40,235 nt of DNA from Opitutia bacterium (GCA_004558035.1 SFEJ01000021.1:1-40235); one strand, 5' to 3'. Shown: positions 25,376-33,335, numbered from the stretch's first letter. Notes: generated by a model not told the origin, from the letters alone. Numbers and translations: made by a program.

Positions 25376-26632
25376 ATGAAGACCGATTTTCAGCCCAAAC
25401 CCGCACGCGTTCCCGCGAAGTTCAGGCCCGAGCCGTTCGCGTATCACCAGGAGCTCGAGCTCGAAATCGCGACGCTGACGAATCTCGGCGAGGGCGTCGC
25501 GCGGCGCGACGGCTGGGTCGTCTTCGTGCCGGGAGCGCTGCCCGGCGAGCGCGTGCGCGCGCGCGTCTGGCACAACGCGAAGAATTTTTCCCGCGCCGAC
25601 CTCGTCGAGATTCTCGTTCCCGCGAAAGACCGCGTCGAGCCGCTCTGCCCGCTCTTCGGCGCGTGCGGCGGCTGCCAGTATCAGAATCTCGACTACGCGG
25701 CGCAGCTCGAATGGAAGACGCGCCAGGTCGCCGAGCTGCTCGAACGCCTCGGCAAAATCTCCTTTCCCGTCAATCCCTGCCGCGGCTCGCCGAAGCGCTA
25801 CGGCTACCGCTCGAAGATCACGCCGCACTTCGAGCGCCCGCGTCCCGGCGACGCGGATTTCCCGATCGGCTTTCTCGCCGCGGGAACGGCGCGCCGCGTC
25901 GTCGACGTGCCCGCGTGCCCGATCGCTACCGACGCCGTGAACGCCGCGCTCCCGCGCCTGCGCGAGGACGTGCGCGCCCGCGCCGCGCGGGGCGAGTTCC
26001 GCAAGGGCGCGACGATGCTCGTGCGCGAGACGCTCGAAGGCGTCGTCACCGACCACAAGGCGCCCGTCTCCGAGCGCGTCGGCGCGCTCACGTTGAAATT
26101 CGTCGCGGGAGACTTTTTCCAGAACAACCCGTTCATCCTGCCCGAGTTCGTCGAGTTCGGCGTGCGCGCGGCGCGCGGGAACGGCGAGTGCAGGTATCTC
26201 GTGGACACGTACTGCGGGAGCGGGCTCTTCGCGCTCTCCGCGGCGAAGCATTTCGAGCGCGTGCTCGGCGTGGAGGTCAGCGAGGACGCCGTCGTCAAGG
26301 CGCGCGAGAACGCGGCGGCGAACGGGCTCGCGAACTGCGCGTTCACGGCGGGCTCGGCGGAGATCATCTTCGCGGAAGTGCCGTTCCCGCCGGAGGAGAC
26401 CGCGCTCGTCATCGACCCGCCGCGCCGCGGCTGCGACGAGGCGTTCATCGCGCAGCTGCTCGCGTTCGCGCCGCGCCGCGTCGTCTACGTCTCGTGCGGG
26501 CCGGACACGCAGGCGCGCGACCTGCAGCGCATTCTCGCTTCCGGCGCCTACGCGCTCGAGGAGGTGCAGCCCTTCGACCTGTTCCCGCAGACGCGCCACA
26601 TCGAAAACGTCGCCGTGCTCGCGCGTCGTTGA
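25376..26632 (+). CDS. TrmA/RlmD-family 23S rRNA/tRNA (uracil-C5) methyltransferase
   Basis: 418 residues. It transfers methyl from S-adenosylmethionine to C5 of a uridine in rRNA or tRNA. Domain order is an N-terminal TRAM domain (about 24-82, TNLGEGVAR...VPGALPGE), a [4Fe-4S] motif C91-x5-C97-x2-C100 with a fourth Cys near 179 (VPACPIA), then the Rossmann methyltransferase. The latter has DTYCGSGLFAL, DPPRRGCD (motif IV) and the catalytic Cys374 in YVSCGPDTQARDL. The C-terminal PQTRHIENV is the family's base motif. The insert QNNPFILPEFVEF corresponds to the usual FFQxN. Which uridine is modified cannot be told; RlmD/RlmCD-type is most likely given the Fe-S cluster. It stands alone and is convergent with pstS. 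Confidence 0.9.
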   Translation: MKTDFQPKPARVPAKFRPEPFAYHQELELEIATLTNLGEGVARRDGWVVFVPGALPGERVRARVWHNAKNFSRADLVEILVPAKDRVEPLCPLFGACGGCQYQNLDYAAQLEWKTRQVAELLERLGKISFPVNPCRGSPKRYGYRSKITPHFERPRPGDADFPIGFLAAGTARRVVDVPACPIATDAVNAALPRLREDVRARAARGEFRKGATMLVRETLEGVVTDHKAPVSERVGALTLKFVAGDFFQNNPFILPEFVEFGVRAARGNGECRYLVDTYCGSGLFALSAAKHFERVLGVEVSEDAVVKARENAAANGLANCAFTAGSAEIIFAEVPFPPEETALVIDPPRRGCDEAFIAQLLAFAPRRVVYVSCGPDTQARDLQRILASGAYALEEVQPFDLFPQTRHIENVAVLARR

Positions 26633-26673
26633 AATCCGGATACGGAATTGCGCCGCGGCGCCCCGGCGGCGCG

Positions 26674-26706
26674 AAAAAAAACGCTCCCGCGCGGAAGGCG
26701 GGAGCG
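26674..26706 (-). terminator. Rho-independent terminator of pstS
   Basis: On the minus strand a perfect 9-bp stem CGCTCCCGC/GCGGGAGCG with a 7-nt loop is followed by eight T (the A run at 26674-26681). The stem arms are a one-base variant of the repeated word (GCTCCC for GTTCCC). Confidence 0.9.
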
Positions 26707-26731
26707 CTCTCGGATTCCCTCGCGGGAACGC

Positions 26732-27733
26732 TTATTTCAGAGCAGTTTCGTTGATGAGCGAGACGACGTTCTGCGGCAGCGGCACGTAGTCGAGCTTCGT
26801 CGCCGAAGCGCTTCCGGTCGTGAAGCACCAGTTGAAGTAGTCCTTCAGCGCGCTTTTCTTTTCGGCGGAAGCGTCCTTGCGGATCAGAATGTAGGTGACC
26901 GCCGTGATCGGCCAGGCGTTGTCGCCCGCGGCGTCGGTGAGCTCCATGTAGTAGCCCGGCGCGTTCTTCCAGTCCGCTTCGGCGGAAGAGGCGACGAAGG
27001 ACGCCGGCGAGGCTTCGACGAACTTGCCCGCCTTGTTCTTCAGCGCGACGCAGGCGAGATTCGCCTTGGTCGCGTAGGTGAATTCCGTGTATCCGACGGC
27101 GCCGCGCGTCTTGGCGACCGCGCCGCAGACGCCCGTGTTCTTCTGCCCGCCGAGACCCGTCGGCCAGTTCACGGACTTGCCTTCGCCGACCTTTTCCTTC
27201 CATTCGCCGGAGATCTTCGAAAGGTAGTTCGTGAAGATGAACGTCGTTCCCGAAGCGTCGGAACGGCGCACGACCGTGATCTTCAGCGCCGGGAGCTTCA
27301 GGCCCGGATTCAGCGCGACGATCGCGGGATCGTTCCACGTGGTGATCTTCCCGAGGAAGATGTCCGCGAGCGTGCTCTGGTCGAGCTTCAGCGCGTTGTT
27401 CGCCACGCCGGGGACGTTGACGACGACCACGACGCCGCCCGTCAGCATCGGGAACTGAATCAGGCCGGATTCCGCCTGTTCGTCGGCCGAGAGCGGGCTG
27501 TCCGTTCCCGCGAAATCGATCGTTCCCGCGGCGATCTGCTTGATGCCCGAGCCCGAGCCGATGCTCTGGTAGTTGACTTTCGTCTTGTCCTGCGACTGCG
27601 AGTACGCGTAGGTCCACGCCTGGTACACGGGCGCCGGGAACGACGCGCCCGCGCCGTTGAGCGTTTCTTCCGCGTTGAGGGCGATGACCGCCGCGACGGT
27701 CGCGATTGTGCTTGTGAGTATTTCTTTGATCAT
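26732..27733 (-). CDS. pstS: Periplasmic phosphate-binding protein PstS
   Basis: 333 residues. The signal peptide (1-21, ...VIALNA-EE) is cut just before the family's N-terminal motif LNGAGASFPAPVY (25-37). Other PstS signatures are IGSGSGIKQI (phosphate loop), DFAGTDSPLS, and RRSDASGTTFIFTNYL with the conserved Ser-Asp-x-Ser-Gly phosphate site. It delivers phosphate to the PstCAB ABC importer. No pstC/A/B or phoU is downstream: the gene ends at its own terminator and the neighbours are unrelated, so the transporter is encoded elsewhere. Pho-box-like direct repeats lie about 60 bp upstream, consistent with PhoB control. Confidence 0.93.
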   Translation of the reverse strand: MIKEILTSTIATVAAVIALNAEETLNGAGASFPAPVYQAWTYAYSQSQDKTKVNYQSIGSGSGIKQIAAGTIDFAGTDSPLSADEQAESGLIQFPMLTGGVVVVVNVPGVANNALKLDQSTLADIFLGKITTWNDPAIVALNPGLKLPALKITVVRRSDASGTTFIFTNYLSKISGEWKEKVGEGKSVNWPTGLGGQKNTGVCGAVAKTRGAVGYTEFTYATKANLACVALKNKAGKFVEASPASFVASSAEADWKNAPGYYMELTDAAGDNAWPITAVTYILIRKDASAEKKSALKDYFNWCFTTGSASATKLDYVPLPQNVVSLINETALK

Positions 27734-27790
27734 AGCTTTTTTAAGAAAGTTCCCACAGCATACGCGCGCCGCGTTCGCGCCGTGTTGTCG

Positions 27791-27810
27791 TTTCGTTAGT
27801 TTTTCGTTAG
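27791..27810 (-). promoter_or_regulatory. Pho-box-like direct repeats upstream of pstS
   Basis: Two copies of TTTCGTTAG (27791-27799 and 27802-27810) are spaced exactly 11 nt apart; on the pstS strand they read CTAACGAAA. A weaker third unit (TTGTCG) precedes them. An 11-bp period of direct repeats is what PhoB-type response regulators bind. The sequence differs from the E. coli consensus. Confidence 0.6.
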
Positions 27811-27851
27811 ACGCGCGCGGAGATCCGAAAAGGCGTTCCCGCCGCGAATCG

Positions 27852-28856
27852 TCAGTTTTTTCCGGATACGTTCCCGTAACGGCTCACGAAATAGGCGTTC
27901 GTTTCCCCGGCGCTCTTCAGAAGCTCCAGCGCCGTTTTCAGAAGCGCCCTGTCCGCGAGCGGCGAAAAGCGCCAGCCGCCGTCGGCGCTTCTTTGCGCCA
28001 GCACCGCGACCAGGGGCTCCTTCGACGCGTTCAGACGAATGACTTTTTCGAAATGCTCGTCGGGCGCGTATTCGCCGCGTTCCCAGGAACGGAATTTCCC
28101 GTCCGCGTCGCAGGCGATGACGCGCCCGCCGCCGTTCGCGCGCGTGACGTGGACCTTGTCGCGGAAATGCGCGTGGCATTCCGCGTCGCCCGTCGTGCGG
28201 TAAGTGAAGGCGCATCCGGAATAACCGCCCGTGCCGACGGCGCAGCTTTCGACGCCGAGGATGCGCGGCCGCCCGCCTTCGTCCGCTTCCGCGTAAACGA
28301 CGACGCCCATCTTCTCCCCGCTCTCCATGTAGTCGAACGGATTGACGGCGACTTTCCCCGACGCCGCCGACGGCGGAACGGCGGGAATTCCCGCCGCGGC
28401 CGAATGATTCTCCGTCCGTTCGATGACGACTTTCATCGATTCGTCCTGCAGATTTTTTCTCGGAAATTCGATCCCGACGACCACCGTGTAGATTCCTGTC
28501 CGGAGATTGCGCCGCGTGTGCGTCCCCGCGCAGACGACGTTTTCAATGCGGCCGGAAATTTTTTTGACCCGCATTTCGCCGAGCCCGTCGTTGCTTTCGG
28601 CGAACGAAATTTCGGAACACAGCTCGCGCAGAAGGCGCCCCTTGGCTTCCGCCAGCGCTTTGTCGCGGGCGACGAACTCGTCGGCGTCGCGCCCGCGCCC
28701 GAGAACGCGGAGCGTCAGCGCGTCGCTCATGAAGCTGTCCGGCTCCAACGTGGATTCGCCGATGACGACGTCGATGTCCCGTTCTTCAGGCGTTCGGGTG
28801 CATGCGGTCAGCGCAAGCGCGCAAAGCGCGGGGAAAAGTAAAAAGCGAAGCTTCAT
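27852..28856 (-). CDS. Putative LPP20-like lipoprotein
   Basis: 334 residues from ATG 28856 (MKLRFLLFPALCALALTAC). An upstream in-frame start adds 12 residues that spoil the signal. It is a lipoprotein signal peptide with lipobox LTAC, lipidated Cys at residue 19. Residues 65-95 hold ARDKALAEAKGRLLRELCSEIS, the Ala-rich 'A...A...L...I' helix seen in LPP20-type lipoproteins. The rest is mixed alpha/beta with several Cys and a C-terminal ELLKSAGETNAYF segment. It is probably tethered to the outer membrane; function unknown. It lies between mutY and pstS on the same strand with gaps of about 105-120 bp, so an operon is not certain. Confidence 0.65.
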   Translation of the reverse strand: MKLRFLLFPALCALALTACTRTPEERDIDVVIGESTLEPDSFMSDALTLRVLGRGRDADEFVARDKALAEAKGRLLRELCSEISFAESNDGLGEMRVKKISGRIENVVCAGTHTRRNLRTGIYTVVVGIEFPRKNLQDESMKVVIERTENHSAAAGIPAVPPSAASGKVAVNPFDYMESGEKMGVVVYAEADEGGRPRILGVESCAVGTGGYSGCAFTYRTTGDAECHAHFRDKVHVTRANGGGRVIACDADGKFRSWERGEYAPDEHFEKVIRLNASKEPLVAVLAQRSADGGWRFSPLADRALLKTALELLKSAGETNAYFVSRYGNVSGKN

Positions 28857-28961
28857 GCGGGCAGGATAGCACGCTCCGAGACGCGCTCTCAAATCGAAAA
28901 ACGCGGACGCCGGATCCCGCGGCGCGAAAAGGGTTCCGGAAATTTTCCGGCGAAGCGCCGT

Positions 28962-30017
28962 TCAGCGCCCGCGGATTGCGCGGAGCCATTTGCGGTGCGG
29001 GCCGGAGAGCGTGATTTTTTCGAGCTCGTCCGCGGGAACGCGGAAGAGCGCCGCGCCCGAGAGCGTCTTTTTCTCGGCGAAATCTTCCGGTGGCGCGCCC
29101 GCGTAGATGCGCTCGCGGATGCTCTCGGACGCGATGCCGCGCTTCCCCTCCAACATCAGGTCCGCGGCGCGCGGGGACGCGTCCGGAAAGACGTCGCTCC
29201 AGAGCGGCAGCTCGAAAAGCTCGCGCAGGCGGCGCGCCGAGGCGTGCGGTTTCGCGAGGAGCACGGAGCCGTCCGCGAAGCGCGCGAACGCGCGTTCGAC
29301 GTCCACCTTCTTCGTCGCGCGCGCGGCGAAGCGCGGGAGCGCCGCGACGCCTTCGCCGAGCGCCCTGCCGTCGCAGAACGCGGCGACGGGGCAGAGCAGG
29401 CAGCGCGGATTGCGCTTCGTGCACATGGTCGCGCCGAGCTCCATCATCGCCTCGTTGTGGTCGCCGGGGCGTGCGGGATCAAGGAGCTTTTCCGCCTCGG
29501 GCGCGAAACGCTTCACGGCGGCGCCGCCGTCCTTGAACTCGGTCTCGTCGGCGGAAAGCCGCGCGAGAATGCGCACGACGTTGCCGTCCGTCACGGCGGC
29601 GGGGACGCCCTGGGCGATGCTCGCGATCGCGGCGGCGGTGTAGGCGCCGACTCCGCGGAAGGCGCGCCAGCCGTCGGCGTCCGCGGGAACGGCGCCGCCG
29701 CGCGCGGCGATCTCCTTCGCGAGCGCGTGCAGATTCCGCGCGCGGGAATAGTAGCCGAGCCCTTCCCAGGCGCGGAGCACGTCGGCTTCGTCCGCGGCGG
29801 CGAGCGTCGCGAAGTCGGGCCATTTCGCGACCCAGTTTTCGAAATACGGCCGCACGGTGTCCACCTGCGTCTGCTGGAGCATGAATTCGGAGACGACGGT
29901 GCGATAGACGGAGCGTTCGCGCCGCCACGGCATGTCGCGGCGTTCCCGCAGAAACCAGCCCCGCAGGGCTTCGCGGAAACCGCGCAGGCGCGCCTCGCTC
30001 GTCGGAAAATGTCTCAT
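28962..30017 (-). CDS. mutY: A/G-specific adenine DNA glycosylase
   Basis: 351 residues from ATG 30017 (MRHFPTSEARLRGF). It removes adenine mispaired with 8-oxoguanine. All key features are present: catalytic Glu44 in SEFMLQQTQV, the helix-hairpin-helix GVGAYTAAAIAS (122-133), catalytic Asp144 in VTDGNVVRI, and the [4Fe-4S] loop Cys199-x6-Cys206-x2-Cys209-x5-Cys215. The C-terminal domain (about 235-351) is the NUDIX-like 8-oxoG recognition domain. A much longer in-frame extension upstream overlaps the permease gene and is not coding for MutY. It lies in a run of minus-strand genes after the arsenic cluster. Confidence 0.95.
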   Translation of the reverse strand: MRHFPTSEARLRGFREALRGWFLRERRDMPWRRERSVYRTVVSEFMLQQTQVDTVRPYFENWVAKWPDFATLAAADEADVLRAWEGLGYYSRARNLHALAKEIAARGGAVPADADGWRAFRGVGAYTAAAIASIAQGVPAAVTDGNVVRILARLSADETEFKDGGAAVKRFAPEAEKLLDPARPGDHNEAMMELGATMCTKRNPRCLLCPVAAFCDGRALGEGVAALPRFAARATKKVDVERAFARFADGSVLLAKPHASARRLRELFELPLWSDVFPDASPRAADLMLEGKRGIASESIRERIYAGAPPEDFAEKKTLSGAALFRVPADELEKITLSGPHRKWLRAIRGR

Positions 30018-30103
30018 GAGCGGAAAGCATTCACGCTCCGCCCGAAAAGTCGATTTTCTTCTTCGGCGAATTTTTCCCGGAATCCCTGTTCGGTTTCGCG
30101 GGC

Positions 30104-31084
30104 TCACAGCACGGCGTTGAAGAAGAAGCCGAGGGCGACGATGAAGGCCGCGACCGTGCCGAAGAAGACGCCGAGGAGCTTCAGCGTCATCGCCCTTTTC
30201 AGCAGAATCGCCTCCGGGAGCGACAGACCGACCGTCGCCATCATGAACGCGATCGCCGTGCCGAGCGGAACGCCCTTCGCGACGAAGACCTGAATCACGG
30301 GAACGACCGCCGCCGCGTTCGCGTACATCGGCACCGCGACGAGCACCGCCGCGGGAACGCTCCACGCGTCGCCGCCGCGCAGCACGTCTTCGAAAAAGCC
30401 CGCCGGCACGAAGCCGTGCACGCCCGCGCCGGCCGCGATGCCCGCGAGCACGTAGGGCAGCACGCCGACGACGATGCCGTGCGCGTCGCGCGCGATCGCG
30501 GGAACGCGCCGGAGAAACGGCGCACGCGCGCCCGGTTCCGCGTCCGCCGCCGCGGGCGCCTCGTTCCCGCCGCCGGTCGTCGCCGCCCGCGCCCACGGCG
30601 AAAGCCATTTTTCCGGGCGCATTTTCCCGAGCGCCCAGCCGCCGACGGCGCCGAGCAGCGTTCCCGAAACGGCGTAGATCAGCGTCGCCTTCACGCCGAA
30701 CGCGCCGAGAAACATCGCGACGGCGATTTCGTTGACGAGCGGCGACGTGATCAGAAACGCGAACGTCACGCCCAGGGGAATCCCGCCGCGCACGAAGCCG
30801 ATGAACAGCGGAACGGACGAGCACGAGCAGAACGGCGTCAGCGCGCCGAACAGCGCGGCGAGCAGGTACTGCGCGCCGAAAAGCTCGCGCTCCGCCAGGA
30901 ATTTCCGCACCCGCGCGATCGGGAAAAACGCGTTCACGACGCCCATCAGGAAACTGACGACGTAGAGCAGCACGAGAATCTTCAGCGTGTCGTACACGAA
31001 AAAATTCACGGCGTCGCCGAGCCGCGTTCCCGCGGGAAAGAGCAGCACGTCGTGAACGAACCAGTCCGCGAAATCCTGGATCAC
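30104..31084 (-). CDS. ArsP/DUF318-type permease of the arsenic cluster
   Basis: 326 residues, about eight membrane helices in two halves joined by a charged cytoplasmic loop (about 155-195). The hallmark FCSCSSVPLF (85-94) is the Cys motif of the PF03773 permease family, whose ArsP members export trivalent organoarsenicals; others have no known substrate. The second half repeats the pattern with AVPMYANAAAVVPV. It starts inside the arsC stop (a 4-bp ATGA overlap), so it is translated with arsC. Context (arsR, thioredoxin-like, arsC) makes an arsenical or related metalloid the best substrate guess. Confidence 0.85.
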   Translation of the reverse strand: MIQDFADWFVHDVLLFPAGTRLGDAVNFFVYDTLKILVLLYVVSFLMGVVNAFFPIARVRKFLAERELFGAQYLLAALFGALTPFCSCSSVPLFIGFVRGGIPLGVTFAFLITSPLVNEIAVAMFLGAFGVKATLIYAVSGTLLGAVGGWALGKMRPEKWLSPWARAATTGGGNEAPAAADAEPGARAPFLRRVPAIARDAHGIVVGVLPYVLAGIAAGAGVHGFVPAGFFEDVLRGGDAWSVPAAVLVAVPMYANAAAVVPVIQVFVAKGVPLGTAIAFMMATVGLSLPEAILLKRAMTLKLLGVFFGTVAAFIVALGFFFNAVL

Positions 31085-31521
31085 GGCTCGAGCCTTTCCA
31101 CGAAAGACTTGATCTCGTCGCGCACGCGTCGATAGACGGCGAGCGCGTCCGCGCCGGGCGGCAGCGTTTTCGCGAGCGCGGGCGGGTCGTCGAACGGCGC
31201 GTGCACGCGCCGCGCGGCGGGAAGCGTCGGACAGGATTTTTCGGCGTTCCCGCAGACGGTGACGAGCAGATCCCAGCGCGTTCCCGCGGGCAGTTCCGCG
31301 AGCGTCTTCGAGCGGTGCCCGTCCATCGAAAATCCGCGTTCCCGCATGACGGCGAGCATGTGCGGATTCAGCCCGTGCGCTTCGATGCCGGCGGAAAACA
31401 CGTCGGCGTCCGGGAAGCGCCGCCGCGCGAACGCCTCCGCCATCTGCGAGCGGCAGGAATTTCCCGTGCAGAGAAAGAGCAGCGTCCTGCGTGCCGAGGG
31501 TTTTCGTTCTTCGTTTTTCAT
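31081..31521 (-). CDS. arsC: Arsenate reductase, thioredoxin-coupled low-molecular-weight-phosphatase type
   Basis: 146 residues. It reduces arsenate to arsenite through a Cys triad. P-loop CTGNSCRS (18-25) holds nucleophile Cys18; Cys90 and Cys97 (VTVCGNAEKSC) are the relay and resolving cysteines, spaced as in Staphylococcus-type ArsC. Asp in FDDPP (about 110-115) is the general acid. The 12-residue N-terminal basic extension is not conserved. The stop overlaps the permease start and it follows the thioredoxin-like gene by 12 bp. That gene may supply the electrons. Confidence 0.92.
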   Translation of the reverse strand: MKNEERKPSARRTLLFLCTGNSCRSQMAEAFARRRFPDADVFSAGIEAHGLNPHMLAVMRERGFSMDGHRSKTLAELPAGTRWDLLVTVCGNAEKSCPTLPAARRVHAPFDDPPALAKTLPPGADALAVYRRVRDEIKSFVERLEP

Positions 31522-31533
31522 GATTTCAGAAAA

Positions 31534-32019
31534 TCAGCAGCGCGACGCCGGATTCCGCGCGTCGGCGGGCTGCTCGGCGGCGGGCTGCGCGGGAACGTCC
31601 GCGTCGCCCTGCGAGGCGCGGTTCCACAGGCGGACGGCGGCGATCAGCGCGAGCAGGACGACCGCCCAGACGACCAGCCGCCGCAGCGTCTTCTTCGGCG
31701 GATTCTTCGCGCCGCCTCCGCAACAGCGCCCGCCGCACGCGCATGACGCGCCCGCGGCGTTCCCGCTCGCGTCGGAAACGCGTTCCGCCAGAAGCTCCTT
31801 CAGCGTTTCCCTGTCCGGCGCCTTCCCGGAAAACAGCAGTTTCCCGTTCACGGCGAGCGCGGGCGTGCGCGCGATTCCCGCCGCCGCGATTTTCGCGAAG
31901 TCGGTCTCCTTGACGACTTCCGCCTCCGAACCGATTTCCGCGAGCGCCTCGCGCGTCGTTTCCGCCAGCGCGGCGCACTTCGCGCAGCCGCTTCCGTAGA
32001 TCGTGATTACGTCCTTCAT
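31534..32019 (-). CDS. Thioredoxin-like protein fused to a Cys-rich linker and membrane anchor
   Basis: 161 residues. Residues 1-78 are the small TM0996/MTH895-type thioredoxin fold: active site GCAKC with Cys12 and Cys15, cis-Pro in ARTPALAVNGKLLFSG (50-65). Then comes a Cys-rich linker (Cys93, 95, 99, 100; C-A-C-G-G-R-C-C-G-G-G), a basic patch KKTLRR (109-114), a membrane helix (about 115-131), and a short outside tail ending in Cys161. Thioredoxins of this type are normally about 80 residues and soluble; the anchored, metal-binding-looking extension is unusual. Between arsR and arsC/permease, it probably supplies reductant to ArsC or hands metalloid to the permease (inference). Confidence 0.85.
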   Translation of the reverse strand: MKDVITIYGSGCAKCAALAETTREALAEIGSEAEVVKETDFAKIAAAGIARTPALAVNGKLLFSGKAPDRETLKELLAERVSDASGNAAGASCACGGRCCGGGAKNPPKKTLRRLVVWAVVLLALIAAVRLWNRASQGDADVPAQPAAEQPADARNPASRC

Positions 32020-32034
32020 AATTTTTATATTTTT

Positions 32035-32057
32035 AAGAATATCAAAATGTTGTCAAC
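32035..32057 (-). promoter_or_regulatory. Second ArsR-operator-like element between arsR and the thioredoxin-like gene
   Basis: CAAAATG-TTG-TCAACG (32043-32058 region) repeats CAAAATG-TCAACG found in the main operator (32417-32429), with a 3-nt insertion. An AT-rich inverted repeat (ATATT...GAATAT) is next to it. It could be a second, internal ArsR site or promoter in the 49-bp gap. Confidence 0.45.
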
Positions 32058-32068
32058 GGAAAAGACGC

Positions 32069-32404
32069 TCACGCGCGTTTTCCGCCCGCGAGCACGCAGG
32101 CGAAGACTTCCGCGAGGCACGGGCACGCGAGCGAGTAGAAGACCTGTCTGCCGCGCTGCTCGCAGACGAGAATGCCGGCGTTCTTCAGCAGGTTTAGGTG
32201 AGACGAGACCGTGGAAATGTCGCGTCCGGCGATTTCCTGCAGCTCGCAGACGCAGCGTTCCCGCGCCGTCGCCGCCGCGACGATCTTCACGCGCACGGGG
32301 TGCCCGAGCGCCTTGAACACGGCGGCGAGCCGTTCGGCGTCGCGCTCCGGCAGCGGTTTCTTCGCGGTCTTCTTCTTCGTCGTCTCCGTCATGCCTCCAA
32401 TCAT
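32069..32404 (-). CDS. arsR: ArsR/SmtB-family metalloregulator
   Basis: About 111 residues from ATG 32404; ATG 32392 and a TTG at 32419 are alternatives. It is a winged-helix repressor released by arsenite or a related metal. The recognition helix is DISTVSSHLNLLKNAG, and the sensor CVCEL (ELCVC-like) lies at the start of the preceding helix (RCVCELQ). This is the As(III) site type of E. coli ArsR. A C-terminal C-P-C-L plus a further Cys (ACPCLAEVFAC) may supply extra ligands. It is the first gene of the cluster arsR / thioredoxin-like / arsC / permease on the minus strand. The operator overlaps its start, so it probably represses itself and the cluster. Confidence 0.92.
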   Translation of the reverse strand: MIGGMTETTKKKTAKKPLPERDAERLAAVFKALGHPVRVKIVAAATARERCVCELQEIAGRDISTVSSHLNLLKNAGILVCEQRGRQVFYSLACPCLAEVFACVLAGGKRA

Positions 32405-32423
32405 TTTGGCGTCCGTCAAAATG
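32402..32423 (-). promoter_or_regulatory. ArsR operator (inverted repeat)
   Basis: Perfect 7-bp inverted repeat CATTTTG (32402-32408) / CAAAATG (32417-32423) with an 8-nt spacer. It lies over the candidate start codons of arsR. The position and symmetry fit autorepression of the cluster. Confidence 0.65.
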
Positions 32424-32745
32424 TCAACGCGAAAGCCTCGCGATTGCCCTCGGGAAGCCGTCCGCGGGAAGTTTCTTTTAAGCTTTAACCCTTAAGCTTT
32501 AGGCTTTTTTAACACAGAGGAACGCAGAAACAACGGAACGGAGATTCGCGGGAACGGAACGGAGGGTAAGCGTCCCGCTTGCCCTCGGAATTCGCCAGCG
32601 GAAATTTCGCCGGCAGGATGCGATGGAGCGGAGAGCGAAAGAAAACGGGCACGCCGTTCCCGCGCGCATTTTGTGCTTTTCTCCCGCGGGCAAAAGGGTA
32701 AGATTTTCCGCACGAATTCACGTTAAACCCTCAACAAGAAAAGTC
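32424..32745. other. Intergenic region without a gene between arsR and the small membrane protein
   Basis: About 320 bp. It holds the upstream arsR control region, a 10-nt direct repeat (32478-32501), a patch AACACAGAGGAACGCAG (32511-32527) like the degenerate intergenic repeats of many genomes, and two TTGCCCTCGG copies (about 32443 and 32579). A GGTAAGC/GCTTGCC hairpin lies near 32564-32583, and two copies of the CGGGAACG word are present. Short open frames here are not convincing. Confidence 0.5.
32478..32501. repeat. Direct repeat TTAAGCTTTA, period 14
   Basis: TTAAGCTTTA occurs at 32478-32487 and 32492-32501. AAGCTT is itself palindromic, so the pair can also fold. The role is unknown; similar AT-rich units fill the island at 12933-13010. 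Confidence 0.6.
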
Positions 32746-32988
32746 ATGGCATCACCCCTTCCTCCTCCCCCGCCGCCTTCCGCGGCTCGTCCGCAGCTCG
32801 TTCGTCCGCCGGTCGCCGTGCGTCCGGCTTCCGCGTCCGCGCCGATTCAGGCTCCCGCGGTGTCCGGCGCCGAGTCGCCGAATTCGGTCGGCAAGCTCGC
32901 CGCCGCCGTGGACGTGATCTTCTTCCTCGCCGCCGCCGCCGGCCTCGTGCTGATGCTGCTCGAGTTCATGGCGCGCGAATACAAATAA
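32746..32988 (+). CDS. Small Pro-rich protein with a C-terminal membrane helix (unknown)
   Basis: 80 residues from ATG 32746 (MASPLPPPPPPSAARPQ). An in-frame upstream extension is basic and lacks support. Residues 1-47 are Pro/Ala-rich and disordered; residues 53-72 (AAVDVIFFLAAAAGLVLMLLEFM) are one membrane helix; a short charged tail (AREYK) ends the protein. A tail-anchored topology with the Pro-rich part in the cytoplasm is likely. The gene is 29 bp upstream of trxA on the same strand and is probably co-transcribed with it. No family recognised. Confidence 0.65.
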   Translation: MASPLPPPPPPSAARPQLVRPPVAVRPASASAPIQAPAVSGAESPNSVGKLAAAVDVIFFLAAAAGLVLMLLEFMAREYK

Positions 32989-33017
32989 TTCCGCTTCGGC
33001 GACGCTTTATTTTCACT

Positions 33018-33335
33018 ATGGCATCTCCTTACGTAAACGAATTGGACAACGACACGTTCGACGCCGCGATCGCCGCGGACGTTCCCGTGCTCGTGGATTT
33101 CTGGGCTCCCTGGTGCGGGCCGTGCAAGGCGCTCGGTCCGACGATCGACCAGATCGCCGACGAGGTCGGCGGGAACGCGAAGATCTGCAAGGTCAACATC
33201 GACGAATCGATGGAAATCGCCGCGCGCTTCGGGATTCAGAACATCCCGACGGTGCTGATTTTCCGCAACGGCGAAGTCGCGCAGAAGTTCGTCGGCGTTC
33301 AGCAGAAAGGCACGCTGCTCGCCGCGCTGAAATGA
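33018..33335 (+). CDS. trxA: Thioredoxin
   Basis: 105 residues, the standard length. The active site is WCGPC with Cys33 and Cys36, the cis-Pro is in NIPTVLIF (about 77), and the C-terminal helix (KGTLLAAL) ends the fold. It is a cytoplasmic dithiol reductant for ribonucleotide reductase, peroxiredoxins and, given the nearby cluster, possibly the low-molecular-weight arsenate reductase. It is followed by a strong hairpin terminator. Confidence 0.95.
   Translation: MASPYVNELDNDTFDAAIAADVPVLVDFWAPWCGPCKALGPTIDQIADEVGGNAKICKVNIDESMEIAARFGIQNIPTVLIFRNGEVAQKFVGVQQKGTLLAALK

Noticed and set aside
24134..26599. Long minus-strand open frame opposite the glycosyltransferase and RNA methyltransferase
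   Set aside because: Shadow frame: it spans two clear plus-strand genes and reads as Arg/Glu repeats.
28962..30824. MutY with a 270-residue N-terminal extension
   Set aside because: The extension overlaps the permease gene and reads as Arg-rich shadow; the MutY start at 30017 gives the normal length.
31021..31045. TTCCCGCGGGAA palindrome as an operator
   Set aside because: It lies inside permease codons and arises from the common word next to its complement; a similar one is at 35970 inside recB.
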